A stretch of DNA of 64,000 nt, taken from positions 2,111,346-2,175,345 of the forward strand of contig NZ_FLKH01000012.1 in NCBI RefSeq assembly GCF_900086715.1, in the 5' to 3' direction. This document shows, piece after piece, positions 10,122-19,111 of the stretch; positions within the stretch are counted from its first letter, which is position 1; each line of letters begins with the position of its first letter. The translations under genes were made by a program, and so were the position numbers. The notes beneath the pieces were generated by a model. That model worked only from the letters and a program-made list of their open reading frames with translations, was not told where the DNA came from and searched no databases. The stretch comes from Gracilibacillus timonensis. GTDB taxonomy: Bacteria; Bacillota; Bacilli; Bacillales; Amphibacillaceae.

Positions 10122-10306
10122 TTTAGCTGCCGTTTTGTTTTTGCTGAAGTCTTTTATGTAATATTAGTTATTTGTTATAATATAGACCAAATAAAGGAAA
10201 CAATATGACTAGGAATGAGATTTATTGACTCCCATAATGTGTTTGCAATTAATCTATTGGATACACTGGATAAAAACAATCACAAATAATCAAGAGGTGC
10301 TCCTCC

Positions 10307-12604
10307 ATGGAAAACAATCTACAACAACAGCTCTCAGCATTTGAAGCGGAAAATCAGCGACTCAAACAAGAGAACCATCAACTCAAACAACTACTAAAAC
10401 AGCACAATATCCCATTCCACACCAATAAACAGAATACCCATCCATACAACAAGGAGATTAAACGACGATTAGCTATATTTAAGGACCTCTTTAAAGGTCG
10501 GAATGATGTATATGCGATTCGTTGGGAAAACCAAAAAGGCGAAACTGGTTATTCACCAGTAACCAGAAAAGCTTCCAATCATCCAAGCAAACAGTATATT
10601 CCATTAACGGATCAAACCATCTATCATCACCTTACTGGAGAACAAGTTATTGGACTATATCCGCTTTTACAAGACAATACATGCTGGTTTTTAGCCCTGG
10701 ATTTTGATAAGGCAGGTTGGCAAAAAGAATCGCGAGCTTTGTTTGAGGTATGTCAACAATATCAAGTACCAGCAGCAATGGAGCGTTCGCGATCAGGTAA
10801 TGGCTGTCATGTTTGGATATTTTTTAGTGAACCAATCCCTGCAGAAACAGCTCGTCAATTGGGCGATTTTTTCATTCAGGAAACCTTGAAGCGCTATCAA
10901 TGGACCAAGATGCCTTCTTTTGATCGCATGTTTCCTACTCAGGATCGAAGAAAAGATAATGGCCTAGGCAATCTCATTGCATTACCACTGCAAAAAGAAG
11001 CGCGACACCATCATAATAGTGTTTTTATCGATGATCAGTTCCAGGTTATTGCGAATCAATGGGAGTATTTACGAAGTTTAGACAAAATCAATGTAGCAGC
11101 AATAAATGATCTGCTCTCATCGAGCCAGCAAGAGGTACCACCAGCAGACATCATTAGAGAGGAGGGAATTCCGCAGCAAGTCAACCTCCTCTTGAAAAAT
11201 GGTATTTATATCAACAAAAGCGAGCTTTCCGTCATTTTGTTAGAGGAGATTCTCAAGTTGGCCTCCTTTAGTAATCCGAATTATTACAAAGCAAAGGCGC
11301 AGCGGCGATCGACGCACCGTATTCCTAAGGTATTGGATTGTTCAGAACAGGATGCAGCACATGTCATTCTTCCGCGGGGGTGTTGGCCTGCTTTAACCGA
11401 ATTGCTTCAACATCAATCGATTGAGTGGACGGTACAGGACGAAAGCTATCAAGGACAGCCGTTATCGACGACTTTTCAAGGCGAACTTACTTTTCAGCAG
11501 GAAGAGGCGTTATCTTGTTTGTTGAATCATACAAATGGTATTGTGGCAGCGGCGATGGGCTTTGGAAAAACAGTAGTAGCTGCTTCATTAATTGCTAAAA
11601 GGAACGTCAATACCCTCATCATCGTTCCTAGTAAGCAATTATTGCAGCAATGGAAGGAAAAGCTGTTAGCCTTTTTGGATGTTGAGGAAGCAAGTATCGG
11701 TCAAATGGGCGGAGGAAAATATAAGCCTTCTCATATCATTGATATAGCAACGATTCAAACCTTGAACAGCAACAGGCAAGTAAAGGATATTGTCACTGAG
11801 TATGGGCAAGTGATTGTAGATGAGTGTCATCATATTTCCGCTTTTAGTTTTGAGGCGGTATTGAAAAAGGTGCAAGCCAAGTATGTGTATGGACTGACAG
11901 CTACCCCATCAAGACGAGATGGCTTACAGTTTATTACCAATATGCAATGTGGACCGATTATTTATAAACTAACTGCGAAAAAACAAGCCAAAATCCATCC
12001 ATTTCAGCATATTTTAATTCCGAGGTATACGTCGTTTAAAAGCGAGTTAGGGGAAAAGGAAAAGACCTTTATGGCGTTAGGTTCGGAATTAGTGCAGGAT
12101 GAGGCGCGCAATAAACAGATTTTTAATGATGTATTAGCTGCATTGGATCAGGGTGCAAAACCGCTGATCCTGACGGAAAGAATCGAGCATATTAACCTAT
12201 TAGAAAGCATGTTTAAAGGCTTTGTGAAAAATATTATTGTATTAAACGGTAACCTGACGGAACAGGAAAAAAAGGAGCAAGTGGGCAGATTAAATCGTAT
12301 AGAAGATAACGAATACCTAATTATTGCGACTGGCAAATATATCGGAGAAGGCTTTGATGATGATAAGCTGGACTGTTTATTCTTAGTCTATCCCATTTCA
12401 TGGAAGGGTGCTTTACAGCAGTACGTTGGTCGTCTGCACCGAGTTCATCAGGATAAATCAGAAGTGCGGGTGTATGATTATATTGATCATCAGGAACCGA
12501 TCTTACAAAATAGTTATGAAAGTCGCCTGAAGGGATATCATTCGTTAGGGTACAAAGTGAAAGGCGATCACTCGGATGGTGCGGAACAGATGGAGATGTT
12601 TTAG
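10307..12604 (+). CDS. Primase-helicase fusion of the TOTE conflict-system type
   Basis: A 765-residue fusion. A short N-terminal coiled coil (residues 1-35) is followed by an archaeo-eukaryotic primase-like domain: the acidic metal motif is LALDFDKAG near residue 130 and the characteristic RSRSGNGCHVWIFF follows near 165. From about residue 395 there is a superfamily 2 helicase with Walker A MGFGKT, DEAH-type box DECHH, TATPSRRDG, and motif VI QYVGRLHRV. This order is described for TOTE anti-element systems; no nuclease domain is seen in this protein. A defence role is inferred from domain architecture, not from flanking defence genes. AGAGGTGC precedes the ATG. Confidence 0.85.
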   Translation: MENNLQQQLSAFEAENQRLKQENHQLKQLLKQHNIPFHTNKQNTHPYNKEIKRRLAIFKDLFKGRNDVYAIRWENQKGETGYSPVTRKASNHPSKQYIPLTDQTIYHHLTGEQVIGLYPLLQDNTCWFLALDFDKAGWQKESRALFEVCQQYQVPAAMERSRSGNGCHVWIFFSEPIPAETARQLGDFFIQETLKRYQWTKMPSFDRMFPTQDRRKDNGLGNLIALPLQKEARHHHNSVFIDDQFQVIANQWEYLRSLDKINVAAINDLLSSSQQEVPPADIIREEGIPQQVNLLLKNGIYINKSELSVILLEEILKLASFSNPNYYKAKAQRRSTHRIPKVLDCSEQDAAHVILPRGCWPALTELLQHQSIEWTVQDESYQGQPLSTTFQGELTFQQEEALSCLLNHTNGIVAAAMGFGKTVVAASLIAKRNVNTLIIVPSKQLLQQWKEKLLAFLDVEEASIGQMGGGKYKPSHIIDIATIQTLNSNRQVKDIVTEYGQVIVDECHHISAFSFEAVLKKVQAKYVYGLTATPSRRDGLQFITNMQCGPIIYKLTAKKQAKIHPFQHILIPRYTSFKSELGEKEKTFMALGSELVQDEARNKQIFNDVLAALDQGAKPLILTERIEHINLLESMFKGFVKNIIVLNGNLTEQEKKEQVGRLNRIEDNEYLIIATGKYIGEGFDDDKLDCLFLVYPISWKGALQQYVGRLHRVHQDKSEVRVYDYIDHQEPILQNSYESRLKGYHSLGYKVKGDHSDGAEQMEMF

Positions 12605-12990
12605 GGTGTGGAAAGTAAAGTGGAAAAGTTACGTATGTAGCTGGAAAATGGGGAGTCAAGCAAATAGAAAGCGAAAGTCTCAAGGGAAGTGGAAAGTGAT
12701 TTGGGCAGGTGGAAAAGAAACGAAAGAAGGTATAAAACTGTTATTAAATAAACAAAAAGTAAATAAAATGTTATAACTCAACAATATCCCATACGAAATG
12801 GTAACTTTATAACAATTATTGGATTATAAGCAGATGAATAAAGCGAATAATACGATGGATAGGAGCGAGTGTTTTACTGTTTTCAAAATATCTTGCTCCT
12901 GCTGTTAGAATCTGTTTAGGGCCTTTTGGTATTAGGAAACAGAAAAAGAGGATAAATAATCCTTTCTTTAAAGCACCTCTTACTTTAACA

Positions 12991-13260
12991 CTATTTCGTA
13001 AGCATCGCTTTCATTTTGTGTAATCCCAACTTGACAGATGTCTCTACATAACCAATGATCTGATTAAATGTAAATACATGAAGTTGTTCAATTATGACGT
13101 TCTTATCGTATTCCATATCACCTAGTACAACCGGAAGGAATTTTTCAACATCTGCACCTTTCACTTCTTCTAAATCCAAAACGGTGGGGAAATGACAAAG
13201 TTGTTTTTTAATTCATCTGTAAATCCGTAGTATTCTAATAATTTGCCGTTAAGTAATCGG
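12991..13260 (-). pseudogene. Frameshifted remnant of an unrecognised gene
   Basis: On the minus strand, an open segment translated as HDFRLLNGKLLEYYGF and then NNFVIS runs into a stop. A shift of one base near 13185 restores a continuous frame PTVLDLEEVKGADVEKF that runs to the stop at 12991. Both halves look like ordinary globular protein, so one base has probably been gained or lost. I do not recognise the family. The rest of the 12605-13282 gap shows no other gene. Confidence 0.4.
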
Positions 13261-13309
13261 AAGTCATGATGGTAACAAATTTATGATGAAGGAAGGATAT
13301 GGTATACTA

Positions 13310-14434
13310 ATGTTAACCGCAGTAAAAGAAGATACCAATCAATATCGCACGACGCATCCGGATTATGATGGCTTATGGAAAAAGATAATTGAAGAACTCT
13401 TTCAAGAATTCATGGACTTTTTCGCACCTGATTTATACCCGGAAATTGATTTTGAAGCAGGGGTCGACTTTGCAGGCACGGAACTTCTTCCCTTCATTTT
13501 GGATACCGCAATGGGGAAAAGATATACTGATAAGTTAGCCAAAGTGAAATTAAAGAACGGGAAAAATCAATATGTCCATGTCCATATTGAAGTGCAGGCC
13601 GTTGGGGATAAAGAATTTACGGATCGCATGTTTGAATATTTTTACCGCATTTACGAAAACAATCAACACGATATATACTCTATTGCTTTATTAACGGATG
13701 CGAGCAGAGAAGACCACAGAGATCGATTTAAGTATTCTTTTTATGGTACCACCTTAACTTATGAATACAACACCTATCGATTTCATGAACAAAATGTGGA
13801 AGAACTAAAAAAATCGTCAAACCCCTTTGCTTTAGTGGTGCTTGCAGGCATCTACGCAAGTGAAAAAATCACCGTGACAGATAAGAAAAAGAAGAGCGAG
13901 AGGCAGAAACAGAAGGAAAGAGAGGAAGCCAGGTTACGTTATAAACAGAAGCTGACCAATCTGGTATTTGACAAATACGCACACCGTCCCAAGTATCTTT
14001 CCGCATTATTGTATTTTATCGATTATATCATGAAACTCCCAGCAGCATTACAGAAACAATTTTACGAGTCGTTGTCCATCACACTCACACAAAATAAGAA
14101 GGAGGAGAAAAGAATCATGGGAATGGAAGATCTCAGAGATACCCCGACATTTGGCAGACTGATTAGAGACATTGAGAAAGAAGCAACAGAAAAAGGTATG
14201 GAGCGTGGCATGAAACAAGGTATCGAACAAGGTATCGAACAAGGTATCGAGCAGGGTGTCGAACAAGGTATCGAGCAAGGTATGAGTAAGGGAAGAGAAA
14301 AAGGCATAGAAGAAGCAGGACGGAATTTTGCTAAGAAGCTTTTAGCTAGGGATTATTCGGATGAAGAGATAGTGCAATTAACGAGTCTTGAACTGGGTGA
14401 AGTAACGAAGCTTCGGAGATCATTGGAACATTAA
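13310..14434 (+). CDS. Rpn-family (PD-(D/E)XK) nuclease/transposase-like protein
   Basis: Resembles the Rpn recombination-promoting nuclease/putative transposase group. The N-terminal half has the PD-(D/E)XK-like pattern, with an acidic stretch (DYDGLWKKIIEELFQEF, DFEAGVDFAG) and the core strand VHVHIEVQ. The C-terminal tail carries a run of five-residue GIEQ-type repeats (positions about 14199-14290), a common ending in this family. ATG 13310 gives MLTAVKEDTNQY; an in-frame ATG at 13283 is the alternative. It is a single gene closed by its own terminator. The function is uncertain; such genes often expand like mobile elements. Confidence 0.75.
   Translation: MLTAVKEDTNQYRTTHPDYDGLWKKIIEELFQEFMDFFAPDLYPEIDFEAGVDFAGTELLPFILDTAMGKRYTDKLAKVKLKNGKNQYVHVHIEVQAVGDKEFTDRMFEYFYRIYENNQHDIYSIALLTDASREDHRDRFKYSFYGTTLTYEYNTYRFHEQNVEELKKSSNPFALVVLAGIYASEKITVTDKKKKSERQKQKEREEARLRYKQKLTNLVFDKYAHRPKYLSALLYFIDYIMKLPAALQKQFYESLSITLTQNKKEEKRIMGMEDLRDTPTFGRLIRDIEKEATEKGMERGMKQGIEQGIEQGIEQGVEQGIEQGMSKGREKGIEEAGRNFAKKLLARDYSDEEIVQLTSLELGEVTKLRRSLEH
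14199..14290 (+). repeat. In-frame coding repeat (GIEQ units)
   Basis: Tandem 12-base units close to ggtatcgaacaa encode repeated Gly-Ile-Glu-Gln, with Val and Met variants. The unit length keeps the frame, so copy number could change without breaking the protein. Confidence 0.8.
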
Positions 14435-14439
14435 TATAC

Positions 14440-14479
14440 GAACGAAACAAGTGGATCGCTTGTTTCGTTCTCTTTTTTT
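14440..14479 (+). terminator. Strong intrinsic terminator after the Rpn-like gene
   Basis: A perfect 12-bp stem, gaacgaaacaag with cttgtttcgttc, has a 7-base loop (tggatcg) followed by tcttttttt. It starts six bases after the stop codon. Confidence 0.92.
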
Positions 14480-14672
14480 GAGATTGATTTGGCAGCAACG
14501 ATGGTAGCGGAATAATCTTCATGTTGAAAACATCAATCTTCCCATATCCCTTCAAGGTAAAAATAATACACAAAAGGTAAAAAAGATCACTTAATTTTCC
14601 CGCTCAAAAGGTTTACAATAGGCATAGATCTATATAAATAGGATAATTGCTAAGCCAAAAGGAGGGGGTAGC

Positions 14673-16247
14673 TTGTATCGAATCATGTTAATCGATGATG
14701 ATGTGCCTATGCTTCGGTATTTAGAGAAATTAATTAAGGAAACGGATATCGAGGTAGAGGTGTGTGCTTCTGAGTACTCTTCTGTGAAAGCGTTTGATCG
14801 ATTTAAGCAGAAATTGCCGGATATTGTTTTGTCTGATATTGGTCTGCCTCAAGTGGATGGGCTGGCGCTGTCTGAAAAGTTGAAAAAAATAAAACCGGAT
14901 GTGCGCATTATCTTCTTAACCTGCCATGAGAGCTTTGATTATGCTAGAAAAGCGATGGAATTAAACGTAGATGATTATTTATTGAAAGATGAGTTGGATA
15001 AGGCGCAGCTGACGGCTAGCATTAAGAAATCACAGCAGCATATCCAGCAGTCACAATCGCAACATGACTTGATATCCTTTAAAGAAACCTTGCATAAGCA
15101 TAAATATGTGCTGCGTCAGAATTTCTTGGAACAGTTGCTGGATAGTAATCCTATCGAACAGACCATTCAAGATGGATTAAAGCTAGGGATTAAGTGGGAG
15201 TTCCCACATTTTTATATCGGCAGGGTATTGCTTCATTATGCTGAGATTGCTGCGTATTATGACAAACAGGATATCCCGCTTATTAAGTACGGCATGTATA
15301 ATATTGCCGAGGAGATAGCGAAGGATTTTCAAGGTGTAACGCCACTAATGGATAATGATCGAAATATCTACTTGTTTTTGAACTTTCGCTACTCTTTATC
15401 ATCCAATCATCTGCAGCAACTGCAGGATTATGTGATGACTTTAGCTGAAAAGGTGAAAGAAATTTTGAGAATATCTGTATTTGCCATCTATCATCCGAAA
15501 CGCCTGAATAAGGAAGAAATTAGGAATGGTGCCTTAGCTTTACGAAATGATGATAATTATTCCTTTTATACAAACGATAAGATGGAGGCACTGATGACAG
15601 AGGAGTGGAGTGTGGATTCACGGCGATTGTTGAAGTCGCTTGAAATGCAGATGTTGCAAGCGCTTCAAATGTTGGATATATCAAAATTCCAACAACTATT
15701 GGGAGAATTAGATCATCTATCGACGGAACATAAGGTAGATCCGAGCTTGGTCAAAGAGTTGGGTGAACATTGTCTGGCCAGTATGGAAGTAAATCAGCAC
15801 AAAGCAGGAAAGTTAGCGGATTTTAAGTTTTATATCACTACTGCTTTGCGGATCAAGGATGTGCTGAATCTTTTGGAAGCAAGTGCTGTCTATTATGAAC
15901 AGAATAAACGGCAGGTTTCTACTGGTCAGTTACAGTTGCAAGAGATTGACCGCTATATCACACAGTACTTATCAAGTAATATCACTTCAGCGGATATGGC
16001 CGGCTATCTTTATTTGAATCCTAGCTATTTTTCTCGTTATTTTAAAAAATTAGCCGGTGAAAACTTTACGGAGTATATTCAAAAGTATAAGATCGGTATC
16101 GCCAAAAATATGCTGTTGGAAGGCAAGACAATTGAGGCGGTGGCAAGTGAGTTAGGATTTTCCGATCGAACGTATTTCTCTAAGATATTCAAAAAGCATA
16201 CCGGATACAGTCCTGGTGAGTTTAAGGCGAAGGAAGTATTCGTATAA
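14673..16247 (+). CDS. YesN-type response regulator with AraC domain (second glycan locus)
   Basis: The receiver domain at residues 1-120 has the acidic cluster IDDD and the phospho-acceptor Asp in DIVLSDIGLPQVDG. The C-terminal 100 residues are an AraC double helix-turn-helix (SADMAGYLYLNPSYFSRYFK and VASELGFSDRTYFSKIFKKH). The start is TTG with GGAGGGGG at ideal spacing. It has no adjacent kinase; the natural partner is the YesM-type kinase at 29.9 kb, now separated by the inserted island. Candidate binding sites (paired TTTTGACC, 21-bp period) lie before the permease operon at 26.4 kb and before the wall-anchored enzyme at 31.6 kb. Confidence 0.93.
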   Translation: MYRIMLIDDDVPMLRYLEKLIKETDIEVEVCASEYSSVKAFDRFKQKLPDIVLSDIGLPQVDGLALSEKLKKIKPDVRIIFLTCHESFDYARKAMELNVDDYLLKDELDKAQLTASIKKSQQHIQQSQSQHDLISFKETLHKHKYVLRQNFLEQLLDSNPIEQTIQDGLKLGIKWEFPHFYIGRVLLHYAEIAAYYDKQDIPLIKYGMYNIAEEIAKDFQGVTPLMDNDRNIYLFLNFRYSLSSNHLQQLQDYVMTLAEKVKEILRISVFAIYHPKRLNKEEIRNGALALRNDDNYSFYTNDKMEALMTEEWSVDSRRLLKSLEMQMLQALQMLDISKFQQLLGELDHLSTEHKVDPSLVKELGEHCLASMEVNQHKAGKLADFKFYITTALRIKDVLNLLEASAVYYEQNKRQVSTGQLQLQEIDRYITQYLSSNITSADMAGYLYLNPSYFSRYFKKLAGENFTEYIQKYKIGIAKNMLLEGKTIEAVASELGFSDRTYFSKIFKKHTGYSPGEFKAKEVFV

Positions 16248-16248
16248 G

Positions 16249-16281
16249 AAAAGCGCAATGTCACACACATTGCGCTTTTTT
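16249..16281 (+). terminator. Terminator of the regulator gene; left copy of the island-edge sequence
   Basis: A perfect 13-bp stem, aaaagcgcaatgt with acattgcgctttt, has loop cacac and a T run. It begins two bases after the stop codon. The right arm and loop recur at 24304-24334 (whole hairpin) and 25677-25693 (right half only); see the island feature. Confidence 0.93.
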
Positions 16282-16495
16282 AATATTGTGTTAAAAGTTT
16301 GATAAAATCAAGAAGTTTTTACTGTGCATTATTGTGATTATGAGTTTAGATCAACATGGTTGATTTTAATAAAATCCCCTCTTTCATCAACATAGCAATC
16401 TATTACATCATTTTTTATGGTTTTTTGAAAACCTCCTTATACCTACATTTTTTAACTGGATTCCTTCGTTAAAGAAAGTTAGTAATAGTTTTATA

Positions 16496-16575
16496 TTTTT
16501 CAAGAACTAATTGAAATAAGAAGTATTGTACATGAATAACTGAATTTATTAAAATTTGATTGTAAATGACAGTAT
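16496..16575 (+). promoter_or_regulatory. Conserved upstream element, copy A (before transketolase)
   Basis: About 80 bases, beginning tttttcaagaa and including ttgaaataaga and tttattaaaat, match position for position a stretch before the PRD regulator gene at 18976-19055. The shared non-coding sequence ahead of two island transcripts suggests a common operator, probably for the PRD regulator. The remaining part of 16282-16716 shows no gene. Confidence 0.5.
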
Positions 16576-16716
16576 TAAACGAGCTTGGTTATTAAACCGA
16601 ATCAAAGGATCAGTGTAAGCAGAAGAAATAAGTCAAATGAGTGCTAAGATTATTGTTATAAGGGGCTTTCTGTTTTTGAGTTTAATAACTCGTGCTAAAG
16701 TGAAAGGAGAATACTT

Positions 16717-18717
16717 ATGTCACAATCAATAGAAGAACTATCCATTAATACCATTCGTACTTTATCCATCGATGCAATTGAAAAAGCAAACTCTGGTCAC
16801 CCTGGTTTACCAATGGGGGCTGCTCCTATGGCATATATATTGTGGACAGAATTTATGGTTCATAATCCAAAACATTCAAAATGGTTCAACCGCGACCGCT
16901 TTATTTTATCTGCTGGTCATGGATCGATGCTGCTTTACAGTCTATTACATCTTTCTGGTTACAATGTATCTATGGCTGACTTAAAAGCATTTCGACGATG
17001 GGATTCTAAAGCTCCAGGCCATCCAGAAGTACATCATACAGATGGAGTAGAGGCGACGACTGGCCCATTAGGTCAAGGTATCTCTATGTCTGTCGGTATG
17101 GCAATGGCTGAAGCACATCTTAGTGCTATTTATAATAAAGAGGGGTATAATATTGTTGATCATTACACGTACGCACTTGTAAGTGATGGGGATCTTATGG
17201 AAGGAATTTCTCATGAAGCAGCGTCCTTGGCAGGGCATTTAGGTTTAGGTAAGCTCATCGCATTATATGACTCAAATGATATTTCTTTAGATGGTGACTT
17301 AAACCGAGCATTCTCTGAAAATACAGAACTACGCTTTAAAGCATACGGTTGGCAAGTATTACGTGTGGAAAATGGAAATGATGTGGATGAAATTCGTCAA
17401 GCCATTAAAGAGGCACAACAAAATCAACAACAACCTACATTAATTGAGATTAAAACCACTATTGGTTATGGTTCTCCTAATAAATCTGCTTCCAGTGCTG
17501 CACACGGAGCTCCACTCGGAACAGATGAAGTAAAATTAACGAAAGAAAATTATCAATGGGGTTACGATATATTCCATGTACCGAATGGAGTATATGCTCA
17601 CTTCCAAGAAAAAATTATCGGCGATGGATCGGTGAAAGAAGCAGCATGGCATAAACAAGTTGCAGCTTATAAAGAAGCATACCCTGAGTTAGGTGAACAA
17701 TTTGATCGTGTCATTAAGGAAGAGTTACCAAAAAACTGGTTTGGAAATCTACCAGTCTATGAAGAGGGCTCTAACATTGCTACCCGCTCCTCTTCTGGTG
17801 AGGTTTTAAACGCAGTAGCTAAAGCTGTTCCAAACTTTTTTGGCGGAAGTGCCGACTTAGCTGGTTCTAATAAAACAATAATTAATGCGAGTGCAGATTT
17901 TACAAAATCTGATTATATGGGACGAAATATTTGGTTTGGTGTACGTGAACACGTCATGGGAGCAGCTCTAAATGGGATGGCACTACACGGTGGTTTACAT
18001 GTTTATGGTGGAACTTTTTTTGTATTTAGTGACTATCTACGTCCATCCATTCGGCTGGCTGCTATTATGAAAATGCCGGTAACCTATGTATTTACCCATG
18101 ATTCCATTGCAGTCGGTGAAGATGGACCAACGCATGAACCTGTGGAACATTTAGCTGCTTTACGTGCGATGCCTAATTTGTCTTTAATACGTCCAGCTGA
18201 TGCAAATGAGGTACAAGCGGCATGGAGATTAGCTTTGGAGTCAACCGACCAACCTACAGCTCTTGTTTTGACTCGTCAAAATCTCCCAACCCTGGCTAAT
18301 ACAGCAGAATTAGCCTATGAAGGTGTAAAGAAAGGCGCTTATATTGTAAGTGAATCTAAGAAAGAAACTCCTGATGTCCTTTTGTTAGCCACTGGTTCAG
18401 AAGTTCAATTAGCGGTTGCAGCAAAACATGTTTTAGAGGAAAAAGCTATTGATGTGCGAGTAGTAAGTATGCCGTCGTGGGATCGTTTTGAAGCGCAGGA
18501 TAAAGCATATCAAGATGAAATAATTCCTAAAGATGTTACAGCGAGAGTTGGGCTTGAAATGGCTTCTTCATTTGGATGGGATCGTTATGTTGGCTCCGAA
18601 GGAAAGACAATTGCTATCGATTGTTTTGGGGCTTCGGCGAATGGTGATCTATTGATTGAGAAATTTGGTTTTAATGTAGATAATATTATTCAATTAGTAG
18701 AAGATGTTATGAAATAA
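16717..18717 (+). CDS. tkt: Transketolase
   Basis: Thiamine diphosphate enzyme that moves two-carbon units between ketose and aldose phosphates in the pentose phosphate pathway. At 666 residues it has normal full length. The cofactor motif is SDGDLMEG, followed by a segment ending in LIALYDSND. The pyrimidine-binding half shows [13 protein letters not shown] and [23 protein letters not shown] lies before the ATG. It stands alone in front of the PTS operon and shares an upstream element with the PRD regulator, so it is probably a pathway-dedicated second transketolase rather than the housekeeping copy. That is inference. Confidence 0.95.
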   Translation: MSQSIEELSINTIRTLSIDAIEKANSGHPGLPMGAAPMAYILWTEFMVHNPKHSKWFNRDRFILSAGHGSMLLYSLLHLSGYNVSMADLKAFRRWDSKAPGHPEVHHTDGVEATTGPLGQGISMSVGMAMAEAHLSAIYNKEGYNIVDHYTYALVSDGDLMEGISHEAASLAGHLGLGKLIALYDSNDISLDGDLNRAFSENTELRFKAYGWQVLRVENGNDVDEIRQAIKEAQQNQQQPTLIEIKTTIGYGSPNKSASSAAHGAPLGTDEVKLTKENYQWGYDIFHVPNGVYAHFQEKIIGDGSVKEAAWHKQVAAYKEAYPELGEQFDRVIKEELPKNWFGNLPVYEEGSNIATRSSSGEVLNAVAKAVPNFFGGSADLAGSNKTIINASADFTKSDYMGRNIWFGVREHVMGAALNGMALHGGLHVYGGTFFVFSDYLRPSIRLAAIMKMPVTYVFTHDSIAVGEDGPTHEPVEHLAALRAMPNLSLIRPADANEVQAAWRLALESTDQPTALVLTRQNLPTLANTAELAYEGVKKGAYIVSESKKETPDVLLLATGSEVQLAVAAKHVLEEKAIDVRVVSMPSWDRFEAQDKAYQDEIIPKDVTARVGLEMASSFGWDRYVGSEGKTIAIDCFGASANGDLLIEKFGFNVDNIIQLVEDVMK

Positions 18718-18743
18718 AGAAAGTAATTAAGAAGTACGATTCC

Positions 18744-18771
18744 AGACGACTTGTTTATAAACAAGTCGTCT
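18744..18771 (+). terminator. Hairpin after transketolase
   Basis: agacgacttgttt pairs with aaacaagtcgtct around a very small loop, 26 bases after the stop. The T run is poor (taaatg), so termination may be weak. Confidence 0.55.
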
Positions 18772-18842
18772 TAAATGTGTGTTTGACATAGTGGTGAGAA
18801 TTAAATGTGTGTTTGACATAGTGGTGAGAATTAAATGTGTGG
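18771..18842. repeat. 30-bp tandem repeat, 2.4 copies
   Basis: The unit starts ttaaatgtgtgtttgacata and is 30 bases long, at 18771-18800 and 18801-18830, with a third partial copy. It is identical between the two full copies and lies in the non-coding gap between the transketolase hairpin and the PRD regulator. The gap 18843-18975 shows nothing further. Confidence 0.85.
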
Positions 18843-18975
18843 TTGGTAGTAGTTATTGCTAGCGAATACCACTTTTATAGTAATTAATCAAATAAAAAAC
18901 ATGGTAATGATAATGATTATTGTATAAAATTTCCAATCATACTTATTTAACCAATATCAAATGACAGCGTTTAAT

Positions 18976-19055
18976 TTTTTTCAAGAAGTTATTGAAATAA
19001 GATGTCTTTTACGGCGATAACTACGTTTATTAAAATGTAATTGTAAGCGATATTG
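18976..19055 (+). promoter_or_regulatory. Conserved upstream element, copy B (before the PRD regulator)
   Basis: Matches the element at 16496-16575 across about 80 bases (shared blocks tttttcaagaa, attgaaataaga, gataact/aataact, tttattaaaat, attgtaa). It lies 57 bases before the inferred start of the PRD regulator and is a candidate autoregulatory site. Confidence 0.5.
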
Positions 19056-19111
19056 GTTCTAGATGGGTATTCGGCAGATGGTTGACTAATGTATAAGAGG
19101 AGGTTATCAAA

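Noticed and set aside
12576-12776. 66-codon plus-strand frame after the helicase
   Set aside because: Trp/Lys-rich low-complexity translation overlapping the helicase end; no ribosome site.
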